A DNA stretch of 11,354 nt, taken from assembly GCA_937895645.1 (NCBI GenBank), contig CALBKQ010000100.1, positions 1 through 11,354 of the forward strand. Reading direction: 5' to 3'. The notes under the pieces are model-generated. The model searched no databases and was not told the DNA's origin. It was given only the letters and a program-made list of their open reading frames with translations. This DNA is from an uncultured Clostridia bacterium. Its GTDB lineage: Bacteria > Bacillota > Clostridia > Oscillospirales > Acutalibacteraceae. Positions 1 through 6,693 of this stretch are shown here, one piece after another. Positions within the stretch are counted from its first letter, which is position 1; the number at the start of each line of letters is the position of its first letter. A program made the translations under genes and the position numbers.

Positions 1-425
1 AACTTAATTGGCTCTCCATCGTTGTAGTCTTCCATCATAATTTGTTCTTTTTCTTCAATGTCATGAGCATGGAAATAATCAGAAATTTCACTTCCTACAA
101 GTGAAACTGCAACTATGCTTAAATATATAATGGGTAAGGTTAGTACAGCACAAGCAATTTTGAATACTCTTGCCCAGAATAATATAGTTTTATTAGCTTT
201 TTTTAATTCCAACCCTAAATAGTGAGGATGACCCATTTCTTCAAAAACTCGTTTTGTGATTTCTTCTTCATCGTCACAAGTACTACTAAAATCCTCATAC
301 ATATCATCTAAATGAGCCGAAAGTTCCTCATAAATTCTCGTATGCAGTTTTTTATAATGTATATGATTTAATACTTTGCCTATATAAACACTTTTTTCAG
401 TATTAAAATCTTTAAGTTCTTTCAT
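1..425 (-). CDS. HAAS/DUF1700-like membrane protein, C-terminus cut off by window edge
   Basis: An open frame runs leftwards from ATG at 425 to the edge of the window without a stop, giving about 141 residues. It begins MKELKDFNTEKSVYIGK and is preceded by a good ribosome binding site (TAAGGTGG, 440-433). The first ~80 residues are helical and charged and contain RIYEELSAHLDDMYEDF (about 30-46) and FEEMGHPHYLG (about 61-71). These align with the same region of the upstream neighbour, so the two are paralogues. A hydrophobic segment at about 82-106 should cross the membrane once, followed by an acidic stretch. The fold resembles the HAAS/DUF1700 N-terminal domain, whose genes are often found beside PadR regulators (family knowledge). 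It lies 32 bases after the paralogue's stop and is surely co-transcribed. Its function is unknown; a membrane-stress or antimicrobial response is only inference. Confidence 0.8.
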   Translation of the reverse strand, partial: MKELKDFNTEKSVYIGKVLNHIHYKKLHTRIYEELSAHLDDMYEDFSSTCDDEEEITKRVFEEMGHPHYLGLELKKANKTILFWARVFKIACAVLTLPIIYLSIVAVSLVGSEISDYFHAHDIEEKEQIMMEDYNDGEPIK

Positions 426-457
426 ATCCTCACCACCTTAAAAGAATCTGAATAAAA

Positions 458-1363
458 TTACATAACAGCGTGCGTACTACCACCAACTGTGTTAGAAGGC
501 TTTTGATATTGGTCGTCAAATGGTTTGTCAACCAGATTAAGATTCTCGTCGAAATAGTTATATTTATACATTGAATATCCTTGAATAGACTCTACCTCAA
601 TAACGCAAGGTGCGTCAGTTATTTCAAAGATTTCGCTTGTGATTTCGTTTTCCTCTGTAGCGTATGGGTTGTAATGGTAACAGGGCTTGTATGTAAATGA
701 AACATATTTTGCATTTGAAGGTGTGAGAAAAACCTCAAATTGCGCATTTTCACACATAGAACAGTCACCCGAATTTATAAACGTACAAGTAATAAGAGGC
801 GAACCACTAAAATCGTGACCGAATGAACTATATTTGTTAGGGAGATTTTTACCGAAAAACTTTGCTGATTCAGCAAAATAAACTTCGTAACAATCTTCTG
901 GTTGTGTGACAGGTATATACAATCTATAATTTCTGCCATTACTTTCATATTCGCCCAAGAAGTTCATTTCACCATATTCTTCAGTTAGAGCAGTTTCAAC
1001 ATCTTCCACATTAAAATATTGCACATACTCAACTAATTCATCTAATATAGGTGGTGCATAAATCAAACAAATAAGAATTATTGCAGTTCTCGCTAAAAGT
1101 GTGATAGTTCTTGAAGTTAAATATTTTTTCTTATTGGCATTATACAACTCTTTGCCTAATTCTTCTGCATTACCCATCTCTTCTATAATTGACTCGGGAA
1201 CAGAATCTTCATCAATACCATTGTTTACAAAATCTTCGTACATATCGTCCATGTGTTCCGATAATTCGTTGTATATACGCTTGTAAAGTCTTTTTTCTTT
1301 GTGAATAGATTTGCAAGCAACAGATAAATATTTTTCTTTTAATTTCAGATATTTTTCGTTCAT
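458..1363 (-). CDS. HAAS/DUF1700-like single-pass membrane protein
   Basis: This encodes 301 residues starting MNEKYLKLKEKYLS. The open frame extends six codons further, to a TTG at 1381, but the GAGGTGA at 1375-1369 sits 5 bases before the ATG at 1363, so that ATG is the likely start. Residues 1-80 form a charged helical domain with RIYNELSEHMDDMYEDF (29-45) and IEEMGNAEELGKEL (60-73), typical of HAAS/DUF1700-like N-terminal domains. A single membrane helix lies at about 86-105 (LLARTAIILICLIYA). The remaining ~195 residues form a soluble, probably extracytoplasmic, region with several cysteines, including a CSMC motif, that I do not recognise. It follows padR by 10 bases, with the ribosome binding site overlapping the padR stop, so translation is probably coupled. 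It is paralogous to the next gene. A signalling or sensor role tied to PadR is inferred. Confidence 0.85.
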   Translation of the reverse strand: MNEKYLKLKEKYLSVACKSIHKEKRLYKRIYNELSEHMDDMYEDFVNNGIDEDSVPESIIEEMGNAEELGKELYNANKKKYLTSRTITLLARTAIILICLIYAPPILDELVEYVQYFNVEDVETALTEEYGEMNFLGEYESNGRNYRLYIPVTQPEDCYEVYFAESAKFFGKNLPNKYSSFGHDFSGSPLITCTFINSGDCSMCENAQFEVFLTPSNAKYVSFTYKPCYHYNPYATEENEITSEIFEITDAPCVIEVESIQGYSMYKYNYFDENLNLVDKPFDDQYQKPSNTVGGSTHAVM

Positions 1364-1368
1364 CAGTA

Positions 1369-1375
1369 TCACCTC
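1369..1375 (-). promoter_or_regulatory. Ribosome binding site GAGGTGA deciding the start at 1363
   Basis: GAGGTGA matches the 16S anti-Shine-Dalgarno sequence very well and lies 5 bases upstream of ATG 1363-1361. It overlaps the padR stop codon (1376-1374), which suggests that ribosomes finishing padR re-initiate here. The upstream TTG at 1381 has no comparable site. Confidence 0.75.
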
Positions 1376-1700
1376 ATGCAAAACTGAGCACTTTTCTTGC
1401 AGCGGTAGTGAATGTGAAAAATTCTTGTTTTTTATCTGCTAATTCCTTTCTACCTTTGTCAGTAATGCGATAATATCTGCGTTTTCTTGCGGAGTCAGTT
1501 TCTTCTATATAAGATGTAATAAGTTTTTCATTTTCAAGAGCATGTAAAACAGGGTAGAGTGAGCCCTCTTTAAGTTCAAAAACATTTTCACTCTTACGCT
1601 TTAACTCCTTAATAATCTGATAACCATACATGTCTTGTTGCTCAATAAGAGACAACACCAACAAACTTGTATTACCGTGCATTAAATCGTTCTTTGCCAT
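1374..1700 (-). CDS. PadR-family transcriptional repressor (short type)
   Basis: This encodes 108 residues, the usual size of short PadR regulators. The winged helix-turn-helix is clear: GNTSLLVLSLIEQQDMYGYQI (9-29), then the recognition helix and the hallmark LKEGSLYPVLHALENEKLI (43-61), then the wing with RKRRYYRITDKGRKEL (72-87). A C-terminal helix that probably dimerises follows. The start is ATG 1700-1698, preceded by AAGGAGG. PadR proteins of this size usually repress their own operon and are released by a ligand, often a phenolic compound or drug, or by an unknown signal (family knowledge). It heads an operon with two membrane-protein paralogues, a common partnership for this family. 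The promoter carries a matching inverted repeat, so autoregulation is likely. The inducer cannot be read from the sequence. Confidence 0.92.
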   Translation of the reverse strand: MAKNDLMHGNTSLLVLSLIEQQDMYGYQIIKELKRKSENVFELKEGSLYPVLHALENEKLITSYIEETDSARKRRYYRITDKGRKELADKKQEFFTFTTAARKVLSFA

Positions 1701-1719
1701 AGAAATACCTCCTTAAAAT

Positions 1720-1759
1720 AAATACCTATGTTGCCTATGCATATCTTACCATAGTATTT
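1720..1759. promoter_or_regulatory. Probable PadR operator (inverted and direct repeats)
   Basis: On the plus strand CTATG (1735-1739) and CATAG (1750-1754) form an inverted repeat with ATG-N10-CAT spacing. This is the same geometry as the ATGT-N8-ACAT operator known for PadR proteins, except that the inner bases are C rather than T/A. A further CCTATG (1725-1730) makes a direct repeat, and AAATACCTATG (1720-1730) mirrors CATAGTATTT (1750-1759) with one base missing. The block straddles the -10 of the padR promoter, as expected for autorepression. Binding is inferred. Confidence 0.5.
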
Positions 1760-1771
1760 ATTCTTTGTCAA
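1743..1771 (-). promoter_or_regulatory. Sigma-A promoter of the padR operon
   Basis: On the minus strand a perfect TTGACA (1771-1766) is followed by exactly 17 bases and TAAGAT (1748-1743, 4 of 6 consensus). This places the transcription start near 1736, about 35 bases before the padR start codon. The inverted repeat for the regulator overlaps the spacer and the region after the -10. Confidence 0.65.
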
Positions 1772-1820
1772 TAATTTATGTAATTATTTCCATCTTAACA
1801 ATTTATTTACAATTATTTCC

Positions 1821-1849
1821 TTGACATTTTTTACAAGATAATGTATATT
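1821..1849 (+). promoter_or_regulatory. Sigma-A promoter of the hrcA-grpE-dnaK-dnaJ operon
   Basis: TTGACA (1821-1826), a 17-base spacer and TATATT (1844-1849) form a near-perfect vegetative promoter. The predicted start, around 1856, lies just before the CIRCE element, the classic layout of HrcA-repressed class I heat-shock genes. Confidence 0.8.
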
Positions 1850-1860
1850 ATATAACAGAG

Positions 1861-1887
1861 TTAGCACTCTAGTGGCGAGAGTGCTAA
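1861..1887. promoter_or_regulatory. CIRCE element, HrcA operator
   Basis: TTAGCACTC (1861-1869), nine bases, then GAGTGCTAA (1879-1887) is a perfect match to the canonical CIRCE inverted repeat. It sits in the transcribed leader between the promoter and hrcA. HrcA dimers bind it to repress the operon until heat shock titrates GroEL away and HrcA loses activity (established knowledge). It also forms a hairpin in the mRNA that may affect stability. Confidence 0.97.
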
Positions 1888-1909
1888 ACTACACAAAAGA
1901 GGTGATGAA

Positions 1910-2938
1910 GTGCAACTTTCAGAGCGTAAAGAAAAAATCCTTGCTGCTATAGTTGAACGCTATATTGCAACGGGTGAGCCCGTTGGCTCAAAAACTTTGC
2001 TTGCGTTTTCATCACTTCCTGTTTCAAGCGCTACAATCCGTAACGAAATGGCAGAACTTTCCAGACTCGGTTTTCTTGACCAGCCACATACATCAGCAGG
2101 TCGAATCCCATCACAGTTAGGTTATCGTTATTATGTAGACCGACTTATGAATCGTTATGAGTTGCCACTACAAGAAAAACGACTTATAGAAGCCCGACTT
2201 TCTGATGCAGGTGGCGAGCCACAACAGATTCTTGAACAAGCTGGTCAAGTGCTCGCAGAACTTACAAACTGTGCAGTCGTTTCAACAACCCCATCAGATG
2301 ATAACGCAGTAATCCGCAGAGTTGAACTTGTCCCTCTTGGTACACATACTGCTATGATGGTTATGCTTTCGTCATCAGGTATTCTTAAAAGTCGGGTTTG
2401 CAGAACTGATAGTGAGTTAAATCTTGAACTTATAGAAACATTTTATAATATAGTTTCAAAACACTTTATCGGAAAATCTGCAAGTGAAGTAAGTATTGCA
2501 CTTATTCAGACATTAGCACTTTCTCTTGGTAGTAAGTCACTTGCAATCTCACCACTTCTTGTAACACTTTCCGATTTAGCACAACTTACTGAGCAAACAC
2601 AACTATTGTTAGAAGGTCAGTCAAATCTTCTAAACTATACAGATTATCCTAACGCTTATGAACTTATGGAATTTTTGCGTAGGGGTGAGCCACTTACAAA
2701 CTTGTTTTCAGGTCATAAAACTGAAAATGATACAAATGTGCTTATTGGCAAAGAGAATTTTTACAGAGAGTTGCAAGATTCAAGCCTTATTTTCTCTCAT
2801 TATTCCGTTGGTGGTAAAGATAGTGGCGCTTTAGGACTTATTGGTCCAACAAGAATTGACTATGCAAGACTTATTCCAAGTCTTAAATATTTAACAGAAA
2901 TCGTGGGCAGTATAATGTCCGATACATTGGAGGATTAA
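1910..2938 (+). CDS. hrcA: Heat-inducible transcription repressor HrcA
   Basis: This encodes 342 residues, the normal length for HrcA. The N-terminal winged helix carries RKEKILAAIVERYIATGEPVGS (6-27), then SSATIRNEMAELSRLGFLDQ (39-58) and PHTSAGRIPSQLGYRYYVD (59-77), all hallmarks of the family. A GAF-like dimer region follows. The end, GALGLIGPTRIDYARLIPSL, is also typical. It starts at GTG 1910, placed by the AGAGGTGAT ribosome binding site just upstream; the ATG at 1905 is in another frame. HrcA binds the CIRCE element 23 bases before its own start and so represses itself and the chaperone genes behind it; GroEL activates it. The stop is one base before grpE, so translation is likely coupled. 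Confidence 0.97.
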   Translation: MQLSERKEKILAAIVERYIATGEPVGSKTLLAFSSLPVSSATIRNEMAELSRLGFLDQPHTSAGRIPSQLGYRYYVDRLMNRYELPLQEKRLIEARLSDAGGEPQQILEQAGQVLAELTNCAVVSTTPSDDNAVIRRVELVPLGTHTAMMVMLSSSGILKSRVCRTDSELNLELIETFYNIVSKHFIGKSASEVSIALIQTLALSLGSKSLAISPLLVTLSDLAQLTEQTQLLLEGQSNLLNYTDYPNAYELMEFLRRGEPLTNLFSGHKTENDTNVLIGKENFYRELQDSSLIFSHYSVGGKDSGALGLIGPTRIDYARLIPSLKYLTEIVGSIMSDTLED

Positions 2939-2939
2939 A

Positions 2940-3449
2940 ATGGCAAAAGATAAGAAAAACGAAACTAACGAAGAAATCGTTGAAGAAGTAGTTGAAAATG
3001 CAGAGCCAACAGTTGAAGAAAAATTAACTGCCGAACTCAACGAAACAAAAGATAAACTTTTAAGAGTTATGGCTGAATACGATAATTTCCGTAAACGTTC
3101 ACAAAAAGAAAAAGAAATGGCTTACGGTGATACTAAGGCTAGTACAATCGCAGAGTTTTTACCTGTATATGATAACTTCATTCGTGCAATGAGTGCAGAG
3201 ACTACTGACATTGACTCGTTCAAAAAAGGTATAGAAATGATTTTTAATCAGTACGGTGAAACGTTTAAGAAACTTGGTGTTGAGTCATTTGGTGAAAAAG
3301 GTGAAACTTTTGACCCTAACATTCATAACGCAGTAATGCATGGCGAAGACGAAAACTTACCAGAAAACAGTATTTCCGATGTATTCAGTACAGGATACAA
3401 AATGGGTGACAGAGTAATCCGCCCAGCAATAGTTAAGGTAGTAAACTGA
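2940..3449 (+). CDS. grpE: GrpE, nucleotide exchange factor for DnaK
   Basis: This encodes 169 residues. GrpE works as a cytosolic dimer that opens the DnaK nucleotide cleft so ADP is released and substrate let go. Residues 1-30 are acidic and probably disordered. A long helix follows with LLRVMAEYDNFRKRSQKE (40-57), then FLPVYDNFIRA (73-83). The C-terminal beta domain shows FDPNIHNAVMHGED (124-137) and VFSTGYKMGDRVIRPAIVKV (148-167), all family signatures. The start ATG lies one base after the hrcA stop, with GGAGG at 2929-2933 inside the end of hrcA. It is the second gene of the CIRCE operon. Confidence 0.97.
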   Translation: MAKDKKNETNEEIVEEVVENAEPTVEEKLTAELNETKDKLLRVMAEYDNFRKRSQKEKEMAYGDTKASTIAEFLPVYDNFIRAMSAETTDIDSFKKGIEMIFNQYGETFKKLGVESFGEKGETFDPNIHNAVMHGEDENLPENSISDVFSTGYKMGDRVIRPAIVKVVN

Positions 3450-3459
3450 GAAATCAGTT
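3444..3459 (+). other. Small stem-loop between grpE and dnaK
   Basis: AACTGA, a GAAA tetraloop and TCAGTT form a 6-bp hairpin that takes in the grpE stop codon. There is no T-run, so it is not a terminator. It could mark an mRNA processing point or be chance; the short AT-rich stem makes this uncertain. Confidence 0.3.
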
Positions 3460-3500
3460 AATAATAAATATATAAATAACCTATTAGGAGGAATAAATTT

Positions 3501-5345
3501 ATGGCAAAGGTAATTGGTATCGACTTAGGTACAACAAACTCATGTGTAGCAGTAATCGAAGGTGGCGAACCTGTAGTTATCGCTAACGCAGAAGGTGCAA
3601 GAACAACTCCATCAGTTGTGGCATTCTCAAAAACAGGCGAAAGAATGGTTGGTCAGGTTGCAAAGCGTCAGGCTATCACAAACCCTGACAGAACAATCGC
3701 ATCAATCAAAAGACATATGGGTACTGACTATAAAGTAAATATTGATGGAAAAGATTACACTCCACAGGAAATTTCTGCAATGACACTTCAGAAACTTAAG
3801 GCTGATGCAGAAGCATATCTTGGTGCTCCTGTAACAGAAGCAGTTATTACAGTTCCTGCATATTTTACAGACTCACAGCGTCAGGCTACAAAGGACGCAG
3901 GTAAAATCGCAGGTCTTGATGTTAAGAGAATTATCAATGAGCCAACTGCAGCAGCACTTGCTTACGGTATCGACAAGGAAGAAGACCAGAAAGTTATGGT
4001 TTATGACCTTGGTGGTGGTACATTCGACGTTTCAATTATTGAAATGGGCGACGGTGTTCAGGAAGTTCTTGCAACAGCAGGTAACAACCGTCTTGGCGGT
4101 GACGACTTCGACCAGAAAATTATTGATTGGTTAGCTGACGAGTTTAAGAAAGAACAGGGCGTTGACCTTAGAAATGACAAAATGGCTATGCAGCGTCTTA
4201 AGGAAGCAGCAGAAAAAGCTAAGATTGAACTTTCAGGTGTAACAACATCACAAATCAGCCTTCCATTCATCACAGCAGATGCAACAGGCCCTAAACACCT
4301 TGAGACAACTCTTACAAGAGCAAAGTTTAACGAAATGACAGCAGACCTTGTTGAAGCAACAATGGGACCTGTTCGTCAGGCACTTTCAGACTCAGGACTT
4401 CAGCCATCACAGCTTAACAAAATCCTTATGGTTGGTGGTTCTTCAAGAATTCCTGCAGTTCAGGAAGCAGTTAAGAAATATACAGGTAAAGAACCATTTA
4501 AGGGCATTAACCCAGACGAATGTGTTGCAGTTGGTGCTGCAATTCAGGGCGGTGTTCTTGGTGGTGAAGTTGAAGGACTTCTTCTCCTTGACGTTACTCC
4601 ACTTTCACTCGGTATCGAAACAATGGGTGGCGTAAGCACAAAGATTATCGAAAGAAATACAACAATCCCAACAAAGAAGAGCCAGATTTTCTCAACTGCT
4701 GCTGATAATCAGACATCTGTTGAAGTTCATGTTCTTCAGGGTGAAAGAGAATTTGCAAGAGATAATAAGACTCTCGGTGTATTCCACCTTGACGGTATTC
4801 TTCCAGCACGTCGTGGTGTGCCACAGATTGAAGTTACCTTCGACATCGACGCTAACGGTATCGTAAATGTTTCTGCAAAAGACCTTGGTACAAACAAAGA
4901 ACAGTCAATTTCAATCACATCTTCAACAAATATGTCTAAAGAAGATATTGAAAAAGCAGTTCAGGATGCAGAAAAGTTTGCTGAAGAAGATAAGAAACGT
5001 AAGGAAGCAGTTGATACAAGAAATGCTGCTGACCAGATGGTATATCAGTGTGAAAAAATCCTCACAGACGAGGGTGACAAACTCCCTGAAAGTGATAAGG
5101 CGGACATTCAAAGCAAAGTTGATGCTCTTAAAGAAGCACTTAAAGGTGAAGATATTGACCTTATCAAGTCAAAGCAGGAAGAACTTACACAGGCTTTCTA
5201 TAAGATTTCAGAAGAACTTTACAAACAGGCACAGGCAGCACAGGGCGGTGCAGACGCAGGTGCGGGTGCAGGTTATGACCCTAACGCAGGTGCAGCACCT
5301 AATGGCGACGGCTATTATGATGCAGACTTCAAAGACGTTGAATAA
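3501..5345 (+). CDS. dnaK: Molecular chaperone DnaK (Hsp70)
   Basis: This encodes 614 residues. DnaK binds exposed hydrophobic peptides and cycles with ATP, DnaJ and GrpE in the cytosol. The ATPase domain (1 to ~355) has phosphate-1 IGIDLGTTNS (5-14), phosphate-2 DLGGGTFDVS (169-178) and the adenosine motif ILMVGGSSRIPAV (308-320). The linker LLLLDVTPLSLG (360-371) leads to the peptide-binding beta domain and then the helical lid. The tail is rich in Gly, Ala and Gln and ends DADFKDVE. Between TIASIKRHMG and the ISAMTLQKLK segment it lacks the ~20-residue insert of proteobacterial DnaK, a mark of Gram-positive bacteria. The start is set by AGGAGG at 3486-3491. It is the third gene of the operon; the long AT-rich gap before it has no evident separate promoter. 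Confidence 0.98.
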   Translation: MAKVIGIDLGTTNSCVAVIEGGEPVVIANAEGARTTPSVVAFSKTGERMVGQVAKRQAITNPDRTIASIKRHMGTDYKVNIDGKDYTPQEISAMTLQKLKADAEAYLGAPVTEAVITVPAYFTDSQRQATKDAGKIAGLDVKRIINEPTAAALAYGIDKEEDQKVMVYDLGGGTFDVSIIEMGDGVQEVLATAGNNRLGGDDFDQKIIDWLADEFKKEQGVDLRNDKMAMQRLKEAAEKAKIELSGVTTSQISLPFITADATGPKHLETTLTRAKFNEMTADLVEATMGPVRQALSDSGLQPSQLNKILMVGGSSRIPAVQEAVKKYTGKEPFKGINPDECVAVGAAIQGGVLGGEVEGLLLLDVTPLSLGIETMGGVSTKIIERNTTIPTKKSQIFSTAADNQTSVEVHVLQGEREFARDNKTLGVFHLDGILPARRGVPQIEVTFDIDANGIVNVSAKDLGTNKEQSISITSSTNMSKEDIEKAVQDAEKFAEEDKKRKEAVDTRNAADQMVYQCEKILTDEGDKLPESDKADIQSKVDALKEALKGEDIDLIKSKQEELTQAFYKISEELYKQAQAAQGGADAGAGAGYDPNAGAAPNGDGYYDADFKDVE

Positions 5346-5360
5346 TTATTGAATAATAAA

Positions 5361-5392
5361 ACGGACAGATTGTAACAATGCAGTCTGTCCGT
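5361..5392 (+). other. Strong stem-loop in the dnaK-dnaJ gap
   Basis: ACGGACAGA (5361-5369) pairs perfectly with TCTGTCCGT (5384-5392). The inner bases continue pairing (two G-U pairs) to an ACAA tetraloop (5375-5378), giving 14 continuous pairs. The bases after it (CAATCCCTATTATTTGG) contain no run of T, so full termination is unlikely. The likely role is partial attenuation, an RNase barrier or a processing site that keeps dnaK mRNA more abundant than dnaJ mRNA; this is inferred from position. Confidence 0.75.
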
Positions 5393-5407
5393 CAATCCCT
5401 ATTATTT

Positions 5408-5411
5408 GGAG
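5408..5411 (+). promoter_or_regulatory. Ribosome binding site deciding the dnaJ start
   Basis: GGAG lies 6 bases before ATG 5418. The alternative TTG at 5406 in the same frame would overlap this site and has none of its own, and the protein from 5418 starts MAEKRDYYEVLG as DnaJ proteins do. Confidence 0.75.
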
Positions 5412-5417
5412 ATACTT

Positions 5418-6566
5418 ATGGCAGAAAAAAGAGACTATTATGAGGTGCTTGGCGTTGACAAATCAGCGTCAGATGATGAAATAAAAAAAGCGTATCGAAA
5501 AGCCGCTAAAAAATATCATCCTGACTTAAATCCTAATAATAAAGAGGCAGAAGAAAAGTTCAAAGAGGCTAATGAGGCTTATGAAATCCTTTCTGATAGT
5601 GAGAAAAAAGCCCGTTATGACCAGTTTGGCCACGCAGGTGTTGACCCTAACTACGGTGCGGGTGCAGGCGGCTACGGTGGTGGCTTTGGTGGAATGGATT
5701 TCGACTTAGGCGATATTTTTGGCTCAATATTCGGCAACGGTTTCGGTGGCGGTTTTGGTGGCGGTCGTGCAAATCCGAACGCGCCACAACGTGGTAGTGA
5801 TACTCAGGCAAGTATTACAATTTCATTTGAAGAAGCTGCAAAAGGTTGTGCCCGTTCAATTGATGCAATGCGTATTGAAACTTGTGACGAGTGTCACGGT
5901 AATGGTTGCCAGAATGGTCATTCACCAAAAACTTGCCCTGAATGTAATGGTCGTGGGCAAGTAACTGTTCAGCAAAGAACACCTTTCGGCGTAATTCAGT
6001 CATCAAAACCTTGTTCCCGTTGTAACGGTAAAGGAACTATTATTGATAATCCTTGTAAGAAATGTAATGGTGCAGGTCGTGTCCGTAAGAGTGCAAAACT
6101 TGATATCAACATTCCTGCAGGTGTAGATGACAGACAAATCCTTACAGTTCGTGGTCAGGGTAATAAAGGAATTAATGGTGGACCTGCCGGAGACCTTAAC
6201 ATTGTTGTCAATGTTCGTCCTCATCCTATTTTTGAACGTGACGGATATAATGTATGGTGCGATGTGCATCTTACCTTTATGCAGGTTACATTAGGTTGTA
6301 CAATCCAGGTGCCAACCCTTGACGGTAAAGTTGAATATAATGTTCCTGCAGGTACTCAACCGGGCGATGTTTTCAAACTTCGTGGACGCGGTATTCAGAG
6401 CCGTAGTGGTATGGGCAAAGGTGACCAGCTTGTACGCATTATTGTTGATATTCCAAAGAAACTTACCGATAAACAAGAAGAACTTATTAAACAACTTGCA
6501 CTTGAGTTCAATATTGATAACTTAAACGAAGATAAAAAAGGTTTCTTCGGCAAAAAGAAAAAATAA
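5418..6566 (+). CDS. dnaJ: Chaperone DnaJ (type I Hsp40)
   Basis: This encodes 382 residues, close to other DnaJ proteins. The J domain (about 5-70) has the HPD motif (34-36) that stimulates the DnaK ATPase. A Gly/Phe-rich region (about 74-118) follows, then the zinc domain (156-220) with all four CxxCxGxG repeats: CDECHGNG, CPECNGRG, CSRCNGKG and CKKCNGAG. Two C-terminal substrate-binding beta domains complete it, with a lysine-rich tail (FFGKKKK). It delivers unfolded clients to DnaK and can bind them itself. The start is ATG 5418; an in-frame TTG four codons earlier is rejected. It is the last gene of the operon, separated from dnaK by a strong stem-loop and followed within 45 bases by a terminator. 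Confidence 0.97.
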   Translation: MAEKRDYYEVLGVDKSASDDEIKKAYRKAAKKYHPDLNPNNKEAEEKFKEANEAYEILSDSEKKARYDQFGHAGVDPNYGAGAGGYGGGFGGMDFDLGDIFGSIFGNGFGGGFGGGRANPNAPQRGSDTQASITISFEEAAKGCARSIDAMRIETCDECHGNGCQNGHSPKTCPECNGRGQVTVQQRTPFGVIQSSKPCSRCNGKGTIIDNPCKKCNGAGRVRKSAKLDINIPAGVDDRQILTVRGQGNKGINGGPAGDLNIVVNVRPHPIFERDGYNVWCDVHLTFMQVTLGCTIQVPTLDGKVEYNVPAGTQPGDVFKLRGRGIQSRSGMGKGDQLVRIIVDIPKKLTDKQEELIKQLALEFNIDNLNEDKKGFFGKKKK

Positions 6567-6573
6567 TAAACCA

Positions 6574-6631
6574 TTGTTCGCCTCCCTTGTTAAAGGGAGG
6601 GGGACCATCAAAGACGGTGGAGGGATTCCTT
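6574..6631. repeat. Short palindromic intergenic repeat (single copy here)
   Basis: After dnaJ the GC content rises abruptly. CCTCCCTT (6581-6588), a 4-base loop and AAGGGAGG (6593-6600) form a perfect palindrome, followed by GGGGACC, GGTGG and AGGGATTCC. This layout resembles a dispersed non-coding repeat I recall from many gut Clostridia genomes, with CCCTT...AAGGGAGG at one end and GGAGGGATTC at the other. Only one copy lies in this window, so its repeat status rests on that recollection. An open frame across it into hlyIII has no ribosome binding site and is not coding. Confidence 0.5.
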
Positions 6632-6642
6632 CACCGTTTTTT
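6611..6642 (+). terminator. Intrinsic terminator of the hrcA-dnaJ operon
   Basis: AAGACGGTGGAGG (6611-6623) and CCTTCACCGTTTT (6628-6640) form a 13-pair stem (two G-U pairs) around a GATT loop. The run of six T at 6637-6642 partly closes the stem. It lies 45 bases after the dnaJ stop and shares its left arm with the palindromic repeat. Confidence 0.8.
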
Positions 6643-6648
6643 AATATC

Positions 6649-6677
6649 TTGCAATTTCAAACAAATAATAGTAATAT
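6649..6677 (+). promoter_or_regulatory. Possible promoter of hlyIII
   Basis: TTGCAA (6649-6654), a 17-base spacer and TAATAT (6672-6677) form a moderate sigma-A promoter just after the terminator. The start would fall near 6684, leaving a very short leader that begins at the AGGTGAT ribosome binding site. It is the best candidate in the gap but the match is partial. Confidence 0.35.
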
Positions 6678-6693
6678 GTACTCAGGTGATATT

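Noticed and set aside
1905..1907. ATG as an alternative hrcA start
   Set aside because: It is out of frame with hrcA. GTG 1910 follows the AGAGGTGAT site and gives the normal HrcA N-terminus.
4867..5352. 161-codon open frame on the plus strand inside the end of dnaK
   Set aside because: It is a shadow frame of dnaK with no ribosome binding site and an implausible, Lys/Gln/Leu-biased composition. The dnaK frame is unmistakable here.
5361..5392. Calling the dnaK-dnaJ stem-loop a terminator
   Set aside because: No T-run follows the stem, and dnaJ directly downstream needs the same transcript.
6574..6693. N-terminal extension of the HlyIII protein (about 40 residues)
   Set aside because: It would be read from the repeat and terminator, has no ribosome binding site, and orthologues begin near the ATG at 6694.
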